Assembly: GCA_040385245.1 (NCBI GenBank)
Contig: JAZKHT010000007.1
Span: 558,001 to 622,000 of the forward strand
Origin: JAZKHT01 sp040385245
GTDB lineage: Bacteria; Pseudomonadota; Alphaproteobacteria; Rhodobacterales; Rhodobacteraceae
Length of the DNA stretch: 64,000 nt
Direction of reading: 5' to 3'
Position 1 is the stretch's first letter; every line of letters begins with the position of its first letter. A model generated the notes under the pieces. That model searched no databases and was not told the origin of the DNA. It was given only the letters and a program-made list of their open reading frames with translations. Made by a program: the position numbers and the translations under genes. Of the stretch, positions 17,820 to 25,996 are shown piece by piece.

Positions 17820-17845
17820 AAAGGGGCGGGCTTTCCGCCCCTTTT
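17820..17845 (+). terminator. Rho-independent terminator after secA
   Basis: AAAGGGGCGG, short loop, CCGCCCCTTTT: strong GC stem followed by T residues, 22 bases after the secA stop. Confidence 0.8.
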
Positions 17846-17940
17846 CTTTGCGCCTGCGCGTGCAAGGTTTTCGGTATTGAACAATCCGGTGGCGGACCTG
17901 ACACTCGCCCCGGTGGAAATACGGTCATTGGGCGGTGTTC

Positions 17941-19449
17941 ATGCGGGCAAGGTTGATCTGGGCTGTGGTTCTGACGGTGCTTTTTGGCGCGGTTGGGGCG
18001 TCGGCGCAGGATGTCACCCTGACCGCCCGCGATGGCGGCCTGTCCATTAGCGGCACCTTGCAGGGCTATGACGGCGAGTTTTACCGGATCGACACCACCT
18101 ATGGTCTGTTGACGGTCGATGGTCAGGGCGTGATCTGTGACGGGCCCGGGTGCCCTGACTTGATCGCCCCGCGTGCGGAAATCCGTATCTTTGGCCCGTC
18201 GGACGCCGGAACGGCACTGTTGCCGCCACTGGTTGCCGCTTTTGCCAAGGTGCGCGGATTGCGGCATGACGTGGCGCGCGATACGGCGCGGCTGACCGAC
18301 CCCACCACCGGGCAGGTTCTGGCGGTGTTCACCTTTACGGCGGCCACGCCGCAGGCGGCAAAGGCCGCGCTGCTGTCTGGACGGGCCGAACTTGTGGTGG
18401 CTGCAGAAACCGAGACCGACCTTGGCTTTCGCGCGCTGGCGCTGGATGCGCTGGTGCCGATCGTGGCCCCCGACAATTTGCTGCCCCGCATTTCCAGCAC
18501 CGATCTGGCCCGCGCACTGGCGGGTGAGGTGACGAATTGGGTACAAATCGGCGGACCGGACATGCCGCTCGTGCTGCACGCGCTGCCTGCGACCAGCGGC
18601 CTGCAACAGGCGCTTGAGGGGCGGCTGGGGCGCGCCATCGTCGCCGCCAAGGTGCATCCCGACCTTGCCGCCCTTGCCCGCGCCGTTGCGCGCGACCCAT
18701 GGGCGCTGGCGGTCACCGGACTGTCGGCGGTGGGCCCCGCGCGGGCGCTGACCCTTACCGACAGTTGCGGCTTTCCACTGCTGCCCGGAAGTCTGGCCGT
18801 CAAGACCGAGGATTACCCCCTGACGCTGCCGCTTTATCTGCTGACGCCCCGCCGCAGGCTGCCGCTGATGGCACGCGAGTTTCTGGATTTCCTGCCCTTG
18901 CCGCTGGCACAGGCCGCGGTGGCGCAGGCGGGCTATATCGACCGCAGCGCGGAACGCCAGCCGATGACGGCGGACGGGCTGCGCCTGATCAACGCCATTC
19001 AGGGGGCAGGGGATGAAACATCGCTGGACGACCTGAAGCGGTTGGTTGACGTGATGGATGGCGCGGACCGCCTGTCACTGACCTTTCGGTTCGAGGGGGG
19101 ATCGGCCACACTGGATGCCCACAGCCAGGAAAACCTGACCGATCTCGCGCGGTTGCTGGAGGTAGGGATGTTCCGGGGCGAAGCGATGATCCTTGCCGGG
19201 TTTTCGGACGGTTCGGGTGCTGCGGCGACGAACCTTGCCCTGTCCCAAGCCCGCGCGCAGTCGGTGGCCGACGCTTTGCGTGCAGCGGCCCCCAGCCTGG
19301 CCGAGGACCGACTGCCCCGCGTTATGGCGTTTGGCGAGGCGCTGCCGATGGCCTGTGATGATACTGGGCCGGGGCGGCGTCTGAACCGGCGGGTCGAACT
19401 GTGGCTGCGCCCGGATTTCGTTACAGATACCCCTGCGCCTGAAAACTGA
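17941..19449 (+). CDS. Periplasmic solute-binding-like domain fused to a C-terminal OmpA domain
   Basis: A 502-residue exported protein. A signal peptide (about 1-23, ending GAVGASAQ) is followed by a PstS-like phosphate-binding fold region (about 80-330: IRIFGPSDAGTALLPPLVAA, AALLSGRAELVVA). An OmpA-like peptidoglycan-binding domain ends the protein (about 380-495: LTFRFEGGSATLDAHSQENL, then LALSQARAQSVADAL and RRLNRRVELWL). The likely role is a cell-wall-anchored periplasmic binding or sensory protein; the ligand is unknown. GTG at 17935 is an alternative start two codons earlier. Its 3' end overlaps convergent radC by 29 bases. Confidence 0.8.
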   Translation: MRARLIWAVVLTVLFGAVGASAQDVTLTARDGGLSISGTLQGYDGEFYRIDTTYGLLTVDGQGVICDGPGCPDLIAPRAEIRIFGPSDAGTALLPPLVAAFAKVRGLRHDVARDTARLTDPTTGQVLAVFTFTAATPQAAKAALLSGRAELVVAAETETDLGFRALALDALVPIVAPDNLLPRISSTDLARALAGEVTNWVQIGGPDMPLVLHALPATSGLQQALEGRLGRAIVAAKVHPDLAALARAVARDPWALAVTGLSAVGPARALTLTDSCGFPLLPGSLAVKTEDYPLTLPLYLLTPRRRLPLMAREFLDFLPLPLAQAAVAQAGYIDRSAERQPMTADGLRLINAIQGAGDETSLDDLKRLVDVMDGADRLSLTFRFEGGSATLDAHSQENLTDLARLLEVGMFRGEAMILAGFSDGSGAAATNLALSQARAQSVADALRAAAPSLAEDRLPRVMAFGEALPMACDDTGPGRRLNRRVELWLRPDFVTDTPAPEN

Positions 19450-20191
19450 TCTCGCGCGATTTGCCGATGATCAGGTGATCGTGCAGCGTCAGACCCAGCA
19501 CCTGACAGGCGTCGGAAATCTGGATCGTCATCGCGATGTCGGCGTCGGACGGTGTAGGATCACCGGACGGGTGGTTGTGGACCAGAATCACAGCCGATGC
19601 GTTCAGTTCCAGCGCGCGTTTCACCACCTCACGCGGGTAAACGGGCACATGATCAACCGTGCCTTTGGCCTGTTCTTCGTCGGCGATCAGCACGTTCTTG
19701 CGGTCAAGGAATAGGATGCGGAACTGTTCGGTTTCGCGGTGCGCCATCGTGGTGTGGCAATAATCCAGCAACGCATCCCAGGATGACAACACAGGCCGGT
19801 TCATCACACGCGCCCGCGCCATGCGCTGTGCCGCCGCCTCGACGATCTTCAGCTCCAGCACGACGGCATCGCCAACGCCCTTGACCGCGTTCAGGCGGGG
19901 AATGGGGGCGGTGATCACCCGGTTCAGATCACCGAACGTGTCCAGCAACGTGCGCGCCAAGGGCTTTACGTCCTGCCGGGGCAGCGCGCGGAACAGGATC
20001 AGTTCCAGAAGTTCATATTCCGGCATGGCCTGATGACCGCCGTCCAGAAAGCGTGCGCGCAGGCGTTTTCTGTGGTCAGCGATATAGCTGGGCAGCCGAC
20101 CGGGGGCGGGGGGGGTGGCAACCTCGTCCTCGTCACCCGCTGGGGGGAAAAGGGGAAGGGGCGCTTCTAGAAAGGTGCTGTGCTGGCTCAT
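19421..20191 (-). CDS. radC: RadC family JAB-domain protein
   Basis: A 256-residue cytosolic protein. The N-terminal part has a helix-hairpin-helix (LNAVKGVGDAVVLELKIVEA) and the C-terminal part a JAMM/MPN metal-site motif HNHPSGDPTPSDAD. The RadC family is widely conserved, but its biochemical role is unsettled; the original DNA-repair assignment is not supported. It converges on and overlaps the OmpA-fusion gene. The 3' side of dnaJ is about 100 bases upstream, with the dnaJ terminator between. Confidence 0.92.
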   Translation of the reverse strand: MSQHSTFLEAPLPLFPPAGDEDEVATPPAPGRLPSYIADHRKRLRARFLDGGHQAMPEYELLELILFRALPRQDVKPLARTLLDTFGDLNRVITAPIPRLNAVKGVGDAVVLELKIVEAAAQRMARARVMNRPVLSSWDALLDYCHTTMAHRETEQFRILFLDRKNVLIADEEQAKGTVDHVPVYPREVVKRALELNASAVILVHNHPSGDPTPSDADIAMTIQISDACQVLGLTLHDHLIIGKSREISFQAQGYL

Positions 20192-20240
20192 GCTGTCAGG
20201 CTGGCATCACAGCATGAAAAAACGGTTAATGAGGCCCCAA

Positions 20241-20270
20241 GAAAAAACCGCCGGGGCGATCCCGGCGGTT
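20241..20270 (-). terminator. Terminator of the dnaK-dnaJ operon
   Basis: On the minus strand AACCGCCGGG, loop ATCGC, CCCGGCGGTT, then TTTTTTC. It lies about 20 bases after the dnaJ stop. Confidence 0.85.
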
Positions 20271-20291
20271 CAGGCAGTTTCATGAGGTGGG

Positions 20292-21443
20292 TCAGCCCTT
20301 CATGCCGTCCCAAAACCCTTTGACCTTGGAAAAGAACGAATTGCCCTCGGGGTTGTTTTCTTCGGACAGCTTTTCAAACTCGGTCAGCAATTCGCGCTGC
20401 CGGGCGGTCAGGTTGACGGGGGTTTCCACCGCCAGTTCCAGAACCATGTCACCTGTGCCGCCACCGCGCAGGGCGGGCATCCCCTTGCCGCGCAGGCGCA
20501 TCTGCTTGCCCGTCTGGCTGCCTGCGGGCACCTTTACCCGGCTGCGGCCACCGTCGATGGTGGGAACCTCGACCTCGCCGCCCAAGGCGGCGCTGGTGAT
20601 CGACACCGGGATGCGGCAGAACAAATGGATGCCGTCGCGCTGAAAGATCGCGTGGTCCTTCACTTCGATGAAGATATAAAGATCACCCGATGGCCCACCG
20701 CGCAGGCCCGCCTCACCCTCGCCCGCCAGACGGATGCGGGTGCCGGTTTCCACCCCTGCCGGGATGTTCACGGAGAGAGAACGTTCCTTTTCGATCCGCC
20801 CCGCCCCACCACAGGACCGGCACGGGTTCTTGATGATCTGGCCCATGCCGTTGCAGGTCGGGCAGGTGCGTTCGACGGTGAAAAAACCCTGCTGCGCCCG
20901 CACCTTGCCCATCCCGGAACAGGTTGGGCAGGTGACAGGTTCGGCCCCGCCTTCGGCACCGGTGCCGCGACAGGTATCGCAGGCGGTGGATGCGGGAACG
21001 GTGATGGTTTTCTGAACGCCCTTGAACGCTTCTTCCAGACTGACGCGCATGTTGTAGCGCAGGTCAGACCCGCGCTGTGCGCGCGACCGTCCCCCGCCAG
21101 CGCCCCCACGGCCCCCCATGAAATCGCCGAACAGGTCTTCGAACACGTCGGAAAAGGCCGAGGCGAAATCGCCCTGCCCACCCTGACCGCCGCCGTTGCC
21201 ACGCTGGCCCATGCCGCCCTCGAATGCGGCGTGGCCATAGCGGTCATAGGCGGCCTTCCTGTCGGCGTCTTTCAGGACGTCGTAGGCTTCGTTCACCTCT
21301 TTGAACTGCGACTCGGCATTCGGGTTGTCAGAGTTGCGGTCGGGGTGCAGCTCTTTCGCCTTTGTGCGGTAGGCCTTTTTCAGTTCGTCGGCCGAGGCCC
21401 CTTTAGAGACACCAAGCACTTCGTAGAAATCGCGTTTTGCCAC
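20292..21443 (-). CDS. dnaJ: Chaperone DnaJ (Hsp40)
   Basis: A 383-residue type I J-protein that stimulates DnaK ATPase activity and delivers clients. Order: J domain with HPD (ELHPDRNSDN), Gly/Phe-rich region with DVFEDLFGDFMGG, four CxxCxGxG zinc motifs (CDTCRGTG, CPTCSGMG, CPTCNGMG, CRSCGGAG) and the C-terminal substrate-binding domain. It follows dnaK by 73 bases that contain a strong hairpin, and ends in a clear terminator. Confidence 0.98.
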   Translation of the reverse strand: MAKRDFYEVLGVSKGASADELKKAYRTKAKELHPDRNSDNPNAESQFKEVNEAYDVLKDADRKAAYDRYGHAAFEGGMGQRGNGGGQGGQGDFASAFSDVFEDLFGDFMGGRGGAGGGRSRAQRGSDLRYNMRVSLEEAFKGVQKTITVPASTACDTCRGTGAEGGAEPVTCPTCSGMGKVRAQQGFFTVERTCPTCNGMGQIIKNPCRSCGGAGRIEKERSLSVNIPAGVETGTRIRLAGEGEAGLRGGPSGDLYIFIEVKDHAIFQRDGIHLFCRIPVSITSAALGGEVEVPTIDGGRSRVKVPAGSQTGKQMRLRGKGMPALRGGGTGDMVLELAVETPVNLTARQRELLTEFEKLSEENNPEGNSFFSKVKGFWDGMKG

Positions 21444-21468
21444 GGCAAAACTCCCTAGCTGAACCGGG

Positions 21469-21498
21469 CGGGGGCGGCTCGTTTCCGAACCGCCCCCG
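21469..21498 (-). promoter_or_regulatory. Intercistronic hairpin between dnaK and dnaJ with GAAA tetraloop
   Basis: As minus-strand RNA: CGGGGGCGGUUCG (21498-21486), loop GAAA, CGAGCCGCCCCCG (21481-21469): 13 paired positions with one G-U. It begins 18 bases after the dnaK stop and ends 25 bases before the dnaJ ATG. No U tract follows, so it more probably blocks 3' exonucleases, or sets the dnaK:dnaJ ratio, than terminates fully. Confidence 0.7.
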
Positions 21499-21516
21499 TT
21501 TCCGATTCACGCGGTG

Positions 21517-23424
21517 TCACTTCCGCTTGTTGTCACCCAGATCCTCGAAGTCCGCATCGACGATGTCTTCGTCAACATCGCGCGGCGCATCGGGATCGCT
21601 GCCTTCGGCGTCGGACTGGCTGGCCTTGTAGATCGCCTCGCCCAGTTTCATCGCGGCTTCGGTCAGGTTCTGGATGCCACCCTTGATCTTGCCGGCGTCT
21701 TCGGTCTTCAGGGTTTCTTCCAGTGCACCCATCGCAAGTTCGATCACCTCGACTGTCGACGGATCGACCTTGTCGGAATGTTCGGCCAGCGACTTTTTGG
21801 TCGAGTGGATCAGGCTTTCGGCCTGGTTCCGGGTTTCGACCAGCTCGCGCCGCGATTTGTCGGCCTCGGCGTTGGCTTCGGCGTCGCGGACCATCTTTTC
21901 GATATCAGCGTCCGACAAACCGCCCGACGCCTGAATGGTGATGGCCTGTTCGCGGTTGGTGCCTTTGTCCTTGGCCTTGACCGTCACGATGCCGTTGGCG
22001 TCGATGTCGAACGTCACCTCGATCTGCGGCATGCCACGCGGGGCGGGCGGAATGCTTTCAAGGTTGAACTGGCCAAGGATCTTGTTGTCCGCAGCCATTT
22101 CGCGTTCGCCCTGGAACACCCGCAGCGTCACGGCGTTCTGGTTGTCTTCGGCCGTCGAGAAGATCTGCGACTTTTTCGTCGGGATCGTCGTGTTCCGGTC
22201 GATCAGACGGGTGAACACACCGCCCAACGTTTCAATGCCCAGCGACAGGGGGGTCACATCCAGCAGAACCACATCCTTGACGTCGCCTTGCAGAACGCCC
22301 GCCTGAATGGCAGCACCTGCGGCCACGACTTCGTCAGGGTTCACGCCCTTGTGGGGCTCCTTGCCAAAGAACTTGGTCACTTCTTCGATGACGCGGGGCA
22401 TCCGGGTCATGCCGCCGACCAGAACCACCTCGTCGATGTCTGCAGTGGTCAGACCGGCGTCTTTCAACGCGGCCTGACAGGGTTTCATCGACTTTTTCAC
22501 CAGATCGTCCACCAGGCTTTCCAGCTTGGCACGGGTCAGCTTGACCACAAGGTGCAGCGGCTGGCCGGTGGTTTTGTCCATCGAGATGAACGGCTGGTTG
22601 ATTTCGGTCTGGCTGGAGGACGACAGTTCGATCTTGGCCTTTTCCGCCGCCTCTTTCAGGCGCTGAAGCGCCATCTTGTCCAGGCTCAGGTCAACGCCAT
22701 GCTCTTTCTTGAACTCGTCCGCCAGATAATTGACGATCCGCATGTCAAAGTCTTCGCCACCGAGGAATGTGTCGCCGTTGGTGGATTTCACCTCGAACAG
22801 GCCATCGTCGATTTCAAGAATGGTGATGTCGAACGTACCGCCGCCAAGGTCATAGACGGCAATCGTGCGCGCCTCTTTCTTGTCCAGACCATAGGCAAGT
22901 GCCGCTGCCGTCGGTTCGTTGATGATGCGCAGCACCTCAAGACCCGCGATGCGGCCCGCGTCCTTGGTCGCCTGACGCTGGGCGTCGTTGAAATAGGCGG
23001 GGACGGTGATGACGGCCTGCGTGACCGTTTCGCCCAGATAGGATTCGGCGGTTTCCTTCATCTTTTGCAGAATGACGGCCGAGATCTGGCTGGGCGAATA
23101 CTTCTCGCCGCGCACTTCGACCCAGGCGTCGCCATTGCCGCCGTTGACGATCTTGTAGGGCATGTTCTTTTGGTCTTTGACGATGACCGGGTCGTCAAAA
23201 CGACGGCCGATCAGACGCTTGACCGCAAAGACGGTGTTCTGGGCGTTGGTGACGGCCTGCCGTTTCGCAGGCTGACCGACCAGACGTTCGCCTTCGGTAA
23301 AGGCGACGATGGACGGCGTGGTGCGCGCGCCTTCCGAGTTTTCGATGATCCGGGGTTGCGATCCATCCATGATGGCAACGCAAGAGTTCGTGGTCCCGAG
23401 GTCAATCCCGATGACTTTGGCCAT
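21517..23424 (-). CDS. dnaK: Chaperone DnaK (Hsp70)
   Basis: A 635-residue ATP-dependent chaperone. The N-terminus MAKVIGIDLGTTNSCVAIMD, the phosphate loop VYDLGGGTFDITILEI, and the substrate-binding domain (DVTPLSLGIETLGG) are all intact, with the acidic C-terminal end DEDIVDADFEDLGDNKRK (EEVD-like tail). It is first gene of dnaK-dnaJ and has an RpoH-type promoter about 115 bases upstream. grpE is not in the window. Confidence 0.98.
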   Translation of the reverse strand: MAKVIGIDLGTTNSCVAIMDGSQPRIIENSEGARTTPSIVAFTEGERLVGQPAKRQAVTNAQNTVFAVKRLIGRRFDDPVIVKDQKNMPYKIVNGGNGDAWVEVRGEKYSPSQISAVILQKMKETAESYLGETVTQAVITVPAYFNDAQRQATKDAGRIAGLEVLRIINEPTAAALAYGLDKKEARTIAVYDLGGGTFDITILEIDDGLFEVKSTNGDTFLGGEDFDMRIVNYLADEFKKEHGVDLSLDKMALQRLKEAAEKAKIELSSSSQTEINQPFISMDKTTGQPLHLVVKLTRAKLESLVDDLVKKSMKPCQAALKDAGLTTADIDEVVLVGGMTRMPRVIEEVTKFFGKEPHKGVNPDEVVAAGAAIQAGVLQGDVKDVVLLDVTPLSLGIETLGGVFTRLIDRNTTIPTKKSQIFSTAEDNQNAVTLRVFQGEREMAADNKILGQFNLESIPPAPRGMPQIEVTFDIDANGIVTVKAKDKGTNREQAITIQASGGLSDADIEKMVRDAEANAEADKSRRELVETRNQAESLIHSTKKSLAEHSDKVDPSTVEVIELAMGALEETLKTEDAGKIKGGIQNLTEAAMKLGEAIYKASQSDAEGSDPDAPRDVDEDIVDADFEDLGDNKRK

Positions 23425-23538
23425 GATATGCTACCTCTTCTTACGGCGATGTTAGGGGGCTTGACCCGCGTGCGGCATCAGGCCCCGATCCCAAGTGCAT
23501 CCGGGGCTGGCGGCCCGCCTGTCCCCGGCTTCTGGCCG

Positions 23539-23568
23539 TATATAGGGGGGGGCAATGAGGGCTGCAAG
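23539..23568 (-). promoter_or_regulatory. Candidate heat-shock (RpoH-type) promoter of dnaK
   Basis: On the minus strand CTTG (23568-23565), 17 bases, then CCCTATATA (23547-23539). This fits the alphaproteobacterial sigma-32 pattern (CTTG ... CYTAT). The leader to dnaK would be about 105 bases. Confidence 0.55.
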
Positions 23569-23600
23569 CGCCCGGACGCTTGGAAAATCGGAGGAATGTG

Positions 23601-24257
23601 TTGAAAAGCGGTAACCAGGGGGAAAGCGGCGCATCATCGACGGAATGTCGGGTGGTCCGGGGGGCACAGCACTGGCCCGGCCTGCTGGACCGCACCGCAC
23701 AAGAGGCGATGGTCAGCGACATCCGCGCGGTGGTGGCGGCGGCACCGATGTATGCCCCGGTCACGCCGGGCGGGCGGCAGATGTCGGTGCGGATGACGGC
23801 GGCGGGGCGTCTGGGCTGGGTCACCGACCGGCGCGGCTATCGCTATGAGGACCACCATCCCGCAGGCATGGCCTGGCCCCCGATACCGCCCGCCGTGCTG
23901 GAAGTCTGGCACCGTGTCACCGGGCTGACGCGTGATCCCGATTGCTGTCTGGTCAATTATTACGGCGACGGTGCGCGCATGGGACTGCATCAGGACCGCG
24001 ACGAAGGCGATTTCAGCTTTCCGGTGGTGTCGATCAGTCTGGGGGACGAGGCGCTGTTTCGCATCGGCGGGCAGGATCGGGCCGACGGCACCCAAAGCCT
24101 GTGGTTGCGGTCGGGCGATGTGCTGGTGCTGGGCGGTGCGGCGCGTCTGGCGTGGCACGGCATTGACCGCGTCCGCCACGGATCGTCCACCCTGCTGCGC
24201 GATGCAGGGCGGATCAATCTGACGCTGCGGGTGGTTACTTGCCCGCCGTCCAACTGA
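23601..24257 (+). CDS. alkB: AlkB-like 2-oxoglutarate/Fe(II) dioxygenase
   Basis: About 218 residues. The Fe(II) triad is visible: H and D in MGLHQDRDEGDF, second H in WHGIDRVRHG, and the 2-oxoglutarate arginines in RINLTLRVV. DNA/RNA demethylases of this family remove methyl lesions by oxidation. CLVNYYGDGARMGLHQD matches AlkB closely. No ATG is available; I chose TTG at 23601, which has GGAGG six bases upstream (GTG at 23598 is too close, TTG at 23580 lacks a site). Its end overlaps the convergent ABC permease by 23 bases. Confidence 0.9.
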   Translation: MKSGNQGESGASSTECRVVRGAQHWPGLLDRTAQEAMVSDIRAVVAAAPMYAPVTPGGRQMSVRMTAAGRLGWVTDRRGYRYEDHHPAGMAWPPIPPAVLEVWHRVTGLTRDPDCCLVNYYGDGARMGLHQDRDEGDFSFPVVSISLGDEALFRIGGQDRADGTQSLWLRSGDVLVLGGAARLAWHGIDRVRHGSSTLLRDAGRINLTLRVVTCPPSN

Positions 24258-25056
24258 GAGAGGCGAACTTGCGGGTGTAGAATTCGCCCATCAGCCCGAT
24301 CACGATACAGACCAGCATGACCTTGATCGGATATTCGATGCTGCTGTAACGCGGGTTGTAGTTCAAAAAGATGAACCCGCGCCCCTGATCGATGACGTGA
24401 AACAAGGGGTTCCAGTCGAACATCGCCAAAAGCGACGTGGGCATCATGTTCGCTACAAACATCTTGCCCGACGCGATCATGTTCAGACGCTGATAGATGC
24501 TTGAAATCATTGTAAAGGCCGTTGGATTCCACGGCATCAGCGCCTTGAAGATCATGCCGACGCCAAGTCCGGTTCCCCAGCCCAACAGCAGCATCCCCAT
24601 CGCCTGCACCGGTTGGTCAAACGTGAGCGGGCTGATCAAGGCGTCATAGACAAACAGGATCACCGCCGCCGCAAAAACCTGTTGATACAGCGAGGCCAGC
24701 GCCGCACCCATGATGACGACGATCGGGTTCATCGTCGAATGTTTCATCATCGGCGATGTCGGCCCCTCCGCCTTGGACACGGACGAGATGGTGCGGACGT
24801 GGGTGGTAAACATGAAGATGCCGGACATCAGATACAGCGTGTAATCCCCCCGGATTGCCGCCGAACGCATGCCCAACAGGGAAAACATCAGCAAAAACAT
24901 GCCGATCATGATCAAGGCCTGCAAGATGCTGAGCAAAAGGCCCATCACAGCGCTGCCGCTGCTTTTGCGCAGGTTACGGACGGTAATGTGAAAAATAAGC
25001 TCCAGCATGGCAAAGCCAGAGCGGGCCTTGGATTTCCTGACGGGGGCCTGAAACAT
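24235..25056 (-). CDS. ABC-2 polysaccharide export permease (KpsM/Wzm type)
   Basis: A 273-residue inner-membrane protein with about six hydrophobic segments (for example MGLLLSILQALIMIGMFLLM, MGMLLLGWGTGLGVGMIF, VMLVCIVIGLMGEF). The ABC-2 pattern near the C-terminus (WNPLFHVIDQGRGFIFLNY) matches capsule/O-antigen exporters. It would move a surface polysaccharide across the inner membrane together with an ATPase that is not in the window. The start MFQAPVRKSK at 25056 is preferred over 25134, which would extend into a non-hydrophobic, atypical leader. It is divergent from cysQ-kdsB. Confidence 0.85.
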   Translation of the reverse strand: MFQAPVRKSKARSGFAMLELIFHITVRNLRKSSGSAVMGLLLSILQALIMIGMFLLMFSLLGMRSAAIRGDYTLYLMSGIFMFTTHVRTISSVSKAEGPTSPMMKHSTMNPIVVIMGAALASLYQQVFAAAVILFVYDALISPLTFDQPVQAMGMLLLGWGTGLGVGMIFKALMPWNPTAFTMISSIYQRLNMIASGKMFVANMMPTSLLAMFDWNPLFHVIDQGRGFIFLNYNPRYSSIEYPIKVMLVCIVIGLMGEFYTRKFASLSWTAGK

Positions 25057-25204
25057 GAAGGGCAACCTTGAACTTGGGCGCACAGCCCGCTGACAATCAG
25101 GAAACGCGGCACGAAAACTTGGCTTTTCTGCCAAAAGGCATGATAAGCCCGCGCAGCCGATTTATCAACGGGCGCGGGCAAATGCCCCCTGTGCAGGAGT
25201 GACC

Positions 25205-25996
25205 ATGGATTTCGACCGTCTTATCCCCGTGATCCGCCGTCTGGCGCTTGAGGCCGGGGACCGGATCATGCAAGTCTACAACGGCCCGGATTTTGACGTG
25301 AAGGCCAAGTCGGACGCAAGCCCGGTCACCGAAGCGGACGAAGCGGCGGATGCCCTGATCAGCGCCGGATTGCGCGCTGAGTTTGCCGACGTGGTGCTGA
25401 TCACCGAAGAACAGGCAGACAGCCACGCCCTGACAGCGCAGACCTTTCTGATCGTCGATCCGCTGGACGGCACCAAGGAATTCGTGCAGCGGCGTGGCGA
25501 TTTCACCGTGAACATCGCCTATGTGCAGAACGGTGTGCCAGTGCGCGGCGTGGTTTATGCCCCCGCCCAAGGCAGGCTGTTCTACACCATGCCCGATGGC
25601 ACAGCGGTCGAAGAAACCGGCACCTTGGACAAGACAGCCCCCGGCGAACTGCGCATGATCGGGGTCAGTTCGCCCGACAACGGCGCGTTGATGGTCGTTG
25701 CATCGAAATCCCATCGCGATCAGGCGACCGACGATTACATCGGCCGCTATGCCGTGCGCGATATGAAAAGCGCCGGATCAAGCCTGAAGTTCTGCCTTGT
25801 GGCGACGGGCGAGGCGGATCTGTATCCGCGTCTGGGTCGCACGATGGAATGGGACACCGCGGCGGGGGATGCCGTTCTACGCGGCGCGGGCGGCCATGTG
25901 GTGCGGTTTGATGACCACACGCCCCTGGCCTATGGCAAGCCCGGTTGGGACAACCCGTTCTTCATTGCCTACGCCCCCGGAGTCGTCTTGAAATGA
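25205..25996 (+). CDS. cysQ: 3'(2'),5'-bisphosphate nucleotidase CysQ
   Basis: A 263-residue inositol-monophosphatase-fold enzyme that hydrolyses adenosine 3',5'-bisphosphate (PAP), the by-product of sulfotransfer from PAPS, to AMP. Metal motifs: DPLDGTKEFV and WDTAAGDAVLRGAGG. AGGAG five bases before ATG 25205 decides against the in-frame GTG at 25199. Its stop overlaps kdsB (ATGA). Its placement among glycosyltransferases and a sulfotransferase suggests recycling of PAP formed while sulfating a polysaccharide. Confidence 0.92.
   Translation: MDFDRLIPVIRRLALEAGDRIMQVYNGPDFDVKAKSDASPVTEADEAADALISAGLRAEFADVVLITEEQADSHALTAQTFLIVDPLDGTKEFVQRRGDFTVNIAYVQNGVPVRGVVYAPAQGRLFYTMPDGTAVEETGTLDKTAPGELRMIGVSSPDNGALMVVASKSHRDQATDDYIGRYAVRDMKSAGSSLKFCLVATGEADLYPRLGRTMEWDTAAGDAVLRGAGGHVVRFDDHTPLAYGKPGWDNPFFIAYAPGVVLK

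Noticed and set aside
21514..23604. A 696-codon open frame antisense to dnaK
   Set aside because: It is the complementary-strand shadow of a high-GC, strongly biased gene; no ribosome site, no domain, and DnaK is certain on the other strand.
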